DNA of 64,000 nucleotides from Primulina eburnea (lineage: Eukaryota > Streptophyta > Magnoliopsida > Lamiales > Gesneriaceae), in contig NW_027331321.1 of assembly GCF_022965805.1 (NCBI RefSeq), positions 62,001-126,000 of the forward strand, given 5' to 3'. Below the pieces are notes generated by a model. The model worked only from the letters and a program-made list of their open reading frames with translations. It was not told the DNA's origin and searched no databases. Position 1 is the first letter of the stretch. Each line of letters begins with the position of its first letter. The position numbers and the translations under genes are program-made. Below, one piece after another: positions 58,201 through 64,000 of this stretch.

Positions 58201-61200
58201 GGCAAACCCAAAATAAAGTCCATAGAAATGTCAATCCAAGTTCTTTTTAAGAATAGCACGCAAAAGTGTTCCCAAAGTTCTATTGACAACTTCAGTTTGT
58301 CCATCCGTTTGAGGATGACAAGTAGTAGAAAACAACAATTTTGTGCCAAGTTTAGCCCAGAAAGTCTTCCAAAAGTTACTCAATAATTTAACATCGCGAC
58401 CAGAAACAATAGTCCTAGGCATGCCATGCAACCTAGCGACTTCTCTAAAGAACAAATCCGCAATGTTTGAAGCATCATCGGTTTTATGACAAGCTATAAA
58501 ATGTGCCATCTTAGAGAATCTATCCACAACAAAAAAATAGAATCCATCCCCTTCTTAGTCCTAGGCAACCCAAAATAAAGTCCATTGAAATGTCAATCCA
58601 AGTTCTTTTTAAGAATAGCACGCAAAAGTGTTCCCAAAGTTCTATTGACAACTTCAGTTTGTCCATCCGTTTGAGGAGGACAAGTAGTAGAAAACAACAA
58701 TTTTGTGCTAAGTTTAGCACATAAAGTCTTCCAAAAGTAACTCAAGAATTTAACATCGCGATCAGAAGCAATAGTCCTAGTCATGCCATGCAACCTAACG
58801 ACTTCTCTAAAGAACAAATCCGCAATGTTTGAAGCATCATCGGTTTTATGACAAGCTATAAAATGTGCCATCTTAGAGAATCTATCCACAACAACAAAAA
58901 TAGAATCCCTCCCCTTCTTAGTCCTAGGCAACCCAAAATAAAGTCCATAGAAATGTCAATCCAAGTTCTTTTTAAGAATAGCACGCAAAAGTGTTCCTAA
59001 AGTTCTATTGACAACTTCAGTTTGTCCATCCGTTTGAGGATGACAAGTAGTAGAAAACAACAATTTTGTGCCAAGTTTAGCCCAGAAAGTTTTCCCAAAG
59101 TAACTCAATAATTTAACATCGCGAGCAGAAACAATAGTCCTTGGCATGCCATGCAACCTAGCGACTTCTCTAAAGAACAAATCCGCAATGTTTGAAGCAT
59201 CATCGGTTTTATGACAAGCTATAAAATGTGCCATCTTAGAGAATCTATCCACAACAAAAAAAATAGAATCCCTCCCCTTCTTAGTCCTAGACAACCCAAA
59301 ATAAAGTCCATAGAAATATCAATCCAAGTTCTTTTTAAGAATAGCACGCAAAAGTGTTCCTAAAGTTCTATTGACAACTTCAGTTTGTCCATCCGTTTGA
59401 GGAGGACAAGTAGTAGAAAACAACAATTTTGTGCCAAGTTTAGCACATAAAGTCTTCCAAAAGTAACTCAAGAATTTAACATCGCGATCAGAAGTAATAG
59501 TCCTAGTCGTGCCATACAACCTAACAACTTCTCTAAAGAACAAATCCGCAATGTTTGAAGCATCATCGGTTTTATGACAAGCTATAAAATGTGCCATCTT
59601 AGAGAATCTATCAACAACAACAAAAATAGAATCCCTCGCCTTCTTAGTCCTAGGCAACCCAAAATAAAGTCCACAGAAATGTGAATCCAAGTTCTTTTTA
59701 AGAATAGCACGGAAAAGTGTTCCCAAAGTTTTATTGACAACTTCAGTTTGTCCATCCGTTTGAGGATGATAAGTAGTAGAAAACAACAATTTTGTGCCAA
59801 GTTTAGCCCAAAAAGTATTCCAAAAGTAACTCAAGAATTTAACATCGCGATCAGAAGCAATAGCCCTAGTCCTGCCATGCAACCTAACGGCTTCTCGAAA
59901 GAAAAAAAACGCAATGTTTGAAGCATCATCGATTTTATGACAAGCTATAAAATGTGCCATCTTAGAGAATCTATCCACAACAACAAAAATAGAATCCCTC
60001 CCCTTCTTAGTCCTAGGCAACCCAAAATAAAGTTCATAGAAATGTCAATCCAAGTTCTTTTTAAGAATTGCACACAAAAGTGTTCCCAAAGTTCTATTGA
60101 CAACTTCAGTTTGTCCATCCGTTTGAGGATGACAAGTTGTAAAAAACAACAATTTTGTGCCAAGTTTAGCCCATAAAGTATTCCAAAAGTAACTCAAGAA
60201 TTTAACATCGCGATCAAAAGCAATAGTCCTAGTTATTCCATGCAACCTAACGACTTCTCTAAAGAACAAATCCGCAATGTTTGAAGCATCATCGGTTTTA
60301 TGACAAGCTATAAAATGTGTCATCTTATAGAATCTATCCACAACGACGAAAATAGAATCTCCCCTTTTCTTAGTCCTAGGCAACCCCAAAATAAAGTCCA
60401 TAGAAATGTCAATCCAAGTTCTTTTTAAGAATAGCACGCAAAAGTGTTCCCAAAGTTCTATTGACAATTTCAGTTTGTCCATACGTTTGAGGATGACAAG
60501 TAGTAGAAAACATCAATTTTGTGTCAAGTTTAGCCCATAAATTCTTCCAAAAGTAACTCAAGAATTTAACATCGAACCAGAAAAATAGTCCTAGGCATGC
60601 CACGCAACCTAGCGACTTCTTTAAAGAACAAATCCGCAATGTTTGAAGCATCATCGGTTTTATGACAAGCTATAAAATATGCCATCTTAGAGAATCTATC
60701 CACAACAACCAAAATAGAATCCCTCCCCTTCTTTGTCCTAGGCAACCAAAATAAAGTCCATAGAAATGTCAATCCAAGTTCTTTTTAAGAATAGCACGCA
60801 AAAGTGTTCCCAAAGTTCTATTGACAACTTCAGTTTGTCCATCCATTTGAGGAGGACAAGTAGTAGAAAACAACAATTTTGTGCCAAGTTTAGCACATAA
60901 AGTCTTCCAAAAGTAACTCAAGAATTTAACATCGCGATCAGAAGTAATAGTCCTAGTCGTGCCATACAACCTAACAACTTCTCTAAAGAACAAATCCGCA
61001 ATGTTTGAAGCATCATTGGTTTTATGACAAGCTATAAAATGTGACATATTAGAGAATCTATCCACAACAACGAAAATAGAATCCCTACCTTTCTTAGTCC
61101 TAGGCAACCCCAAAATAAAGTCCATAGAAATGTCAATCCAAGTTCTTTTTAAGAATAGCACGCAAAAGTGTTCCCAAAGTTCTATTGACAACTTCAGTTT

Positions 61201-61566
61201 GTCCATCCGTTTGAGGATGACAAGTTGTAAAAAACAACAATTTTGTGCAAGTTTAGCCCATAAAGTATTCCAAAAGTAACTCAAGAATTTAACATCGCGA
61301 TCAAAAGCAATAGTCCTAGTTATTCCATGCAACCTAACGACTTCTCTAAAGAACAAATCCGCATTGTTTGAAGCATCATCGGTTTTATGACAAGCTATAA
61401 AATGTGTCATCTTATAGAATCTATCCACAACAACGAAAATAGAATATCTCCCTTTCTTAGTCCTAGGCAACCCCAAAATAAAGTCCATAGAAATGTCAAT
61501 CCAAGTTCTTTTTAAGAATAGCACGCAAAAGTGTTCCCAAAGTTCTATTGACAATTTCAGTTTATA
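55206..61566 (-). repeat. Integrase-core satellite array, right arm (about 17.5 x 363 bp)
   Basis: Same ~363-bp minus-strand units as the left arm. Most units keep an open integrase-core frame of about 112 codons, from the LPRTKKG region through D (DRDVKF) and E (GQTEVVNRT) to KKNLD. Some pairs are fused by indels into longer frames, such as 59319-60020 and 60769-61554. Near-identical units recur every ~1,452 bp (four units): 57068-57268 and 58520-58720 encode the same peptide. The first unit (55206-55560) and those near 60570 are the most damaged. The array breaks off at 61566 in mid-unit after CAGTTT. Confidence 0.9.
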
Positions 61567-62204
61567 CTAGTCTTGGACGCCAAGGTTCGGATCTTCTGTT
61601 TATGCTTCGGAACTTCCGATCAATTTGCGTAATTTCTGGAATGACTTCGGATCTTCCGTTCTTGACTTCGTAGGGTCCGAACATATGCTTCGGAGGGACC
61701 GATCAAACTTCGTTTCTTCCGAACAATTCTTTCAGACAGTGTATGAACAACTTCGGAAGGTCCGAACTCCAGTTCGTATCGTCCGAACATTCCCGCGTTC
61801 CGGAGATTTGAAATCTTCAACACTTCGTAGCTTCCGATCATGTCCATCGTGGCGTCCGAAATCTACTCAATCAACAGTCAGATCAAATTATCTCCGGATT
61901 GAAGCGATTTGATTGCTTGTGTTCGGAACGTCCGATCCATTCTTCGGAACATCCGAACTTGCTCCTCGCAGCTTCCGAACAGCTTCTATTTTGCTTCTGA
62001 TTGGCACAATTTCGGAACGTCCGAACCAAATTTCGGAGCTTCCGAACGTAACCTTGATCTTAATTTCCTGCATGCCTCAATATAAAACATTAGTGCATTT
62101 TTAAGCCAAGTTTTGGTATCATCAAAACAAAAACTTTGGGATATGTTACAGCATTAAAAACATTAATCTCATCCTCGAGATTTGTATGCGTTTAAGGCGT
62201 AACA
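61567..62204 (-). repeat. Probable LTR fragment of the copia element
   Basis: On the minus strand, TGTTACGCC at 62204 follows the purine tract AAAAAGGGGGAGA. The fragment carries many TTCGGA...TCCGAA motifs (about 61570-62050). Short ORFs here are not genes. The exact LTR start is uncertain because two more purine runs lie to the right. Confidence 0.5.
61570..62050 (-). repeat. TCGGA-n-TCCGA motif cluster in the copia fragment
   Basis: A dozen or more motifs such as TTCGGAACTTCCGA, TTCGGAAGGTCCGAA and TTCGGAACGTCCGA, spaced irregularly over ~480 bp. They resemble the cluster in the unrelated gypsy LTR C. Confidence 0.8.
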
Positions 62205-62205
62205 A

Positions 62206-62218
62206 TCTCCCCCTTTTT
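62206..62218 (-). other. Polypurine tract of the copia element
   Basis: AAAAAGGGGGAGA on the minus strand, followed by TTGTTACGCC. Other purine runs are on the minus strand near 62302 (AAGGGGGAGCT) and 62612 (TTGAGGGGGAGTA). Confidence 0.6.
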
Positions 62219-62655
62219 GATGATCACAAAACTTGGTTAAAAATTGAGAAACAATAATCAACATGAAACAATAATCAACATAATCTAAATGTTATTAAAT
62301 AGCTCCCCCTTAATCAAATAACAAATCTAAGAGGTTGAATTAAGGCGAATTTATTTAATAACCATTTAATAGCAATTTTAACCCAATAAATTCTACCCCT
62401 TTTTGCGATAATCAAAAAGACATAAGCATAAAGAGAGACAAATAAACAGGTAAAATATCCACTAATAAGGAACGGTGATTCCGAAGTAGCCAAGATGAGG
62501 AACACCTAAAATTTAAAATATTTAGCACATAAATGAATGTTGAGCCATAATTATGGATAAATACAATTAATTTGTATTATCCGACATTATAATGCTCACA
62601 TTAATAATACTCCCCCTCAATTTAACAAATATGTACGAGAGTATTTGACCAATGT
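62219..62655 (-). other. Spacer between copia pol and polypurine tract
   Basis: A+T-rich non-coding stretch. It contains two extra purine runs and a second copy of the phrase seen downstream, TTTTGATGATCACAAAACTTGG against TTTGATGATACCAAAACTTGG near 62125 (minus strand). No gene is seen. Confidence 0.6.
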
Positions 62656-64000
62656 TTACAACTCAATCATGCCAAGTTCACCACGCAAACGAGTAAAAGT
62701 AGATTCATCTAGTGGTTTTGTAAAAATATCAGCAATTTGATTCTTGGTGTCAACATAGTGAAGTTCAACATCATTTTGCTCAATGTGATCACGAATAAAA
62801 TGATGTCGAATGTCAATATGTTTAGTACGAGAATGTTGAACTGGATTCTTTGTTAGACATATGGTGCTTGTATTATCACAAAAGATTGGAATTTTTGAAA
62901 AAGTAACACCATAGTCGAGTAATTGATACTTCATCCAAAGAATTTGTGCACAACAACTACCGGCAGCCATATACTCGGCCTCGGTCGTTGAAAGTGCAAC
63001 ACAGTTTTTCTTTTTAGAAAATCATGACACCAAGCAATTTCCCAAAAAGAAACAAGTACCACTAGTGCTCTTTCTATCCACCTTATATCCTCCAAAGTCG
63101 GCATCACAGTAAGCTTTTAAATCGAAAAATGAGTTCTTAGAATACCATAATCCGAGATTTGGAGTATTTGAAAGATATTTGAAAATGCGTTTTAAGGCGA
63201 ATAAGTGTGATTCCTTTGGACATGATTGAAATCGTGCACACAAGCAAACACTAAACATAATGTCAGGTCTACTAGCAGTCGCATAGAGTAGGGAGCCAAT
63301 CATGCTACGAAATAACTTTTGGTCAACAGGTTTACCTCCCTCATCTTTGTCGAGTCTGACTGTCGTGCTCATAGGTGTGGATGAGGCTTTGGAAGACTCC
63401 ATCCCAAACTTTTTGAGCATCTCCTTGATGTACTTCCCTTGGTTGACAAAGAAACCATCCTTGCGTTGCTTGATTTGGAGACCAAGGAAGTAGTTGAGCT
63501 CGCCCATCATGCTCATCTCAAAGTGATCCTGCATAAGCTTAGAGAAATCTCTACACAAGTGTTCATTAGTAGCACCAAATATAATATCATCTACATATAT
63601 TTGTACTATCAGCAAATCATTATCTTTAGTCAAGGTAAACAAGGTAATATCAACTTTACCCCTACAAAAACCATTAGACAGCAAGAAAGTAGACAATTTC
63701 TCATACCAAGCTCTAGGAGCTTGTTTCAAACCATACAAAGTCTTATCAAGTTTATACACATAATCAGATAAGTGCACATCTTCAAAACCAACAGGTTGCT
63801 CAACATACACTTCTTCTTTCAAATCACCATTAAGAAAAGCACTTTTAACATCCATTTGAAACAATTTAAAGTCTCTAGAGCAAGCAAAAGCAAGTAGCAT
63901 GCGAATGGATTCTAGTCTAGCAACAGGGGCATAAGTTTCATCATAATCAATTCCCTCTTCTTGACTATATCCTTTAGCTACTAGCCTAGCTTTATTTCTA
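62656..64000 (-). pseudogene. Copia reverse transcriptase/RNase H, partial, one stop
   Basis: The minus-strand frame is open from the window edge ([10 protein letters not shown] near 63985) through [38 protein letters not shown], the catalytic YVDDIIFG (about 63580) and [10 protein letters not shown] to RNase H (YCDADFGG near 63100). A TGG codon in the expected SWFSKKK has become TGA at 63022-63024. The same frame continues through TEAEYMAAGS and KHIDIRHHFIRD to IFTKPLD and stops at 62656-62658. This order and style match SIRE/Maximus-type copia elements. A single nonsense change inactivates RNase H. Integrase, protease and gag lie outside the window. Confidence 0.9.

Larger units (their letters stand above)
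61567..64000 (-). mobile_element. Ty1/copia element (SIRE/Maximus-like), 3' part on minus strand
   Basis: Reading leftward from 64000: reverse transcriptase, RNase H, stop, a ~440-bp spacer, polypurine tracts and a probable LTR start. It continues beyond the right edge. Its leftmost base adjoins the integrase array without a clear LTR end (no terminal CA on the minus strand at 61567), so this end is probably truncated or rearranged. Confidence 0.75.

Noticed and set aside
61625..61912. ORFs in the copia LTR fragment (61620-62104) as a gene
   Set aside because: They are built from the repeated TTCGGA/TCCGAA motifs on both strands and have no domain.

Overview
The window is plant nuclear DNA made almost entirely of nested LTR retrotransposons; I see no convincing host gene. 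The evidence is long LTRs beginning TGTAA and ending CCCCACA or GTCACA, initiator-Met tRNA primer sites (TGGTATCAGAGC), polypurine tracts, gag zinc knuckles, and Ty3/gypsy polyproteins with a chromodomain-like tail (Tekay/Del-type chromoviruses). A Ty1/copia element of SIRE/Maximus type lies at the right edge. A flowering plant, probably a eudicot, fits; the species cannot be read from the sequence.

Layout and order of events. The oldest visible layer is a minus-strand tandem array of ~363-bp units derived from the catalytic core of a Ty3/gypsy integrase (19680-23781 and 55206-61566, about 29 copies in view). Element B (6459-19679, 5' end outside the window) abuts its left end and was itself split by element X (3648-6458) and by complete element C (6483-14459, target duplication CACTG). 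Element A (1-3647, 3' part only) is best read as an insertion into X. Element E (23782-55205, target duplication AAGCA/ATGCA) sits inside the array. Its 5' LTR received a tandem retrotransposon array F (24977-44675, target duplication ATAGT) with the order LTR-body-LTR-body-LTR, and each F body carries the same solo LTR G (target duplication ATTCA). E's gag received solo LTR H (ATCAG), and its 3' LTR received reverse-oriented solo LTR I (GAATA/GAGTA). The right arm of the integrase array ends at 61566 against the minus-strand copia element.

How the parts work together. No element here looks able to move unaided: every gag-pol that can be followed has stops, frameshifts, insertions or decay, apart from the open 3' part of A. 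C has nearly identical LTRs and is recent. F is a very recent 8,895-bp tandem duplication of an already dead element. E keeps an open gag (apart from the H insertion and a lost ATG) but a ruined pol, which suggests a non-autonomous GAG-only element.

Most worth a second look: (1) the integrase-derived satellite with 3-mer and 4-mer higher-order periodicity; (2) a set of stem-loops in the R regions of several LTR families with compensatory base changes; (3) a hairpin arm that duplicates the 11 bases spanning the LTR/primer-site junction; (4) GC-rich palindromic motif arrays in the U3 of unrelated LTRs, including a 4 x 72-bp hairpin series; (5) the shared-LTR tandem F array.
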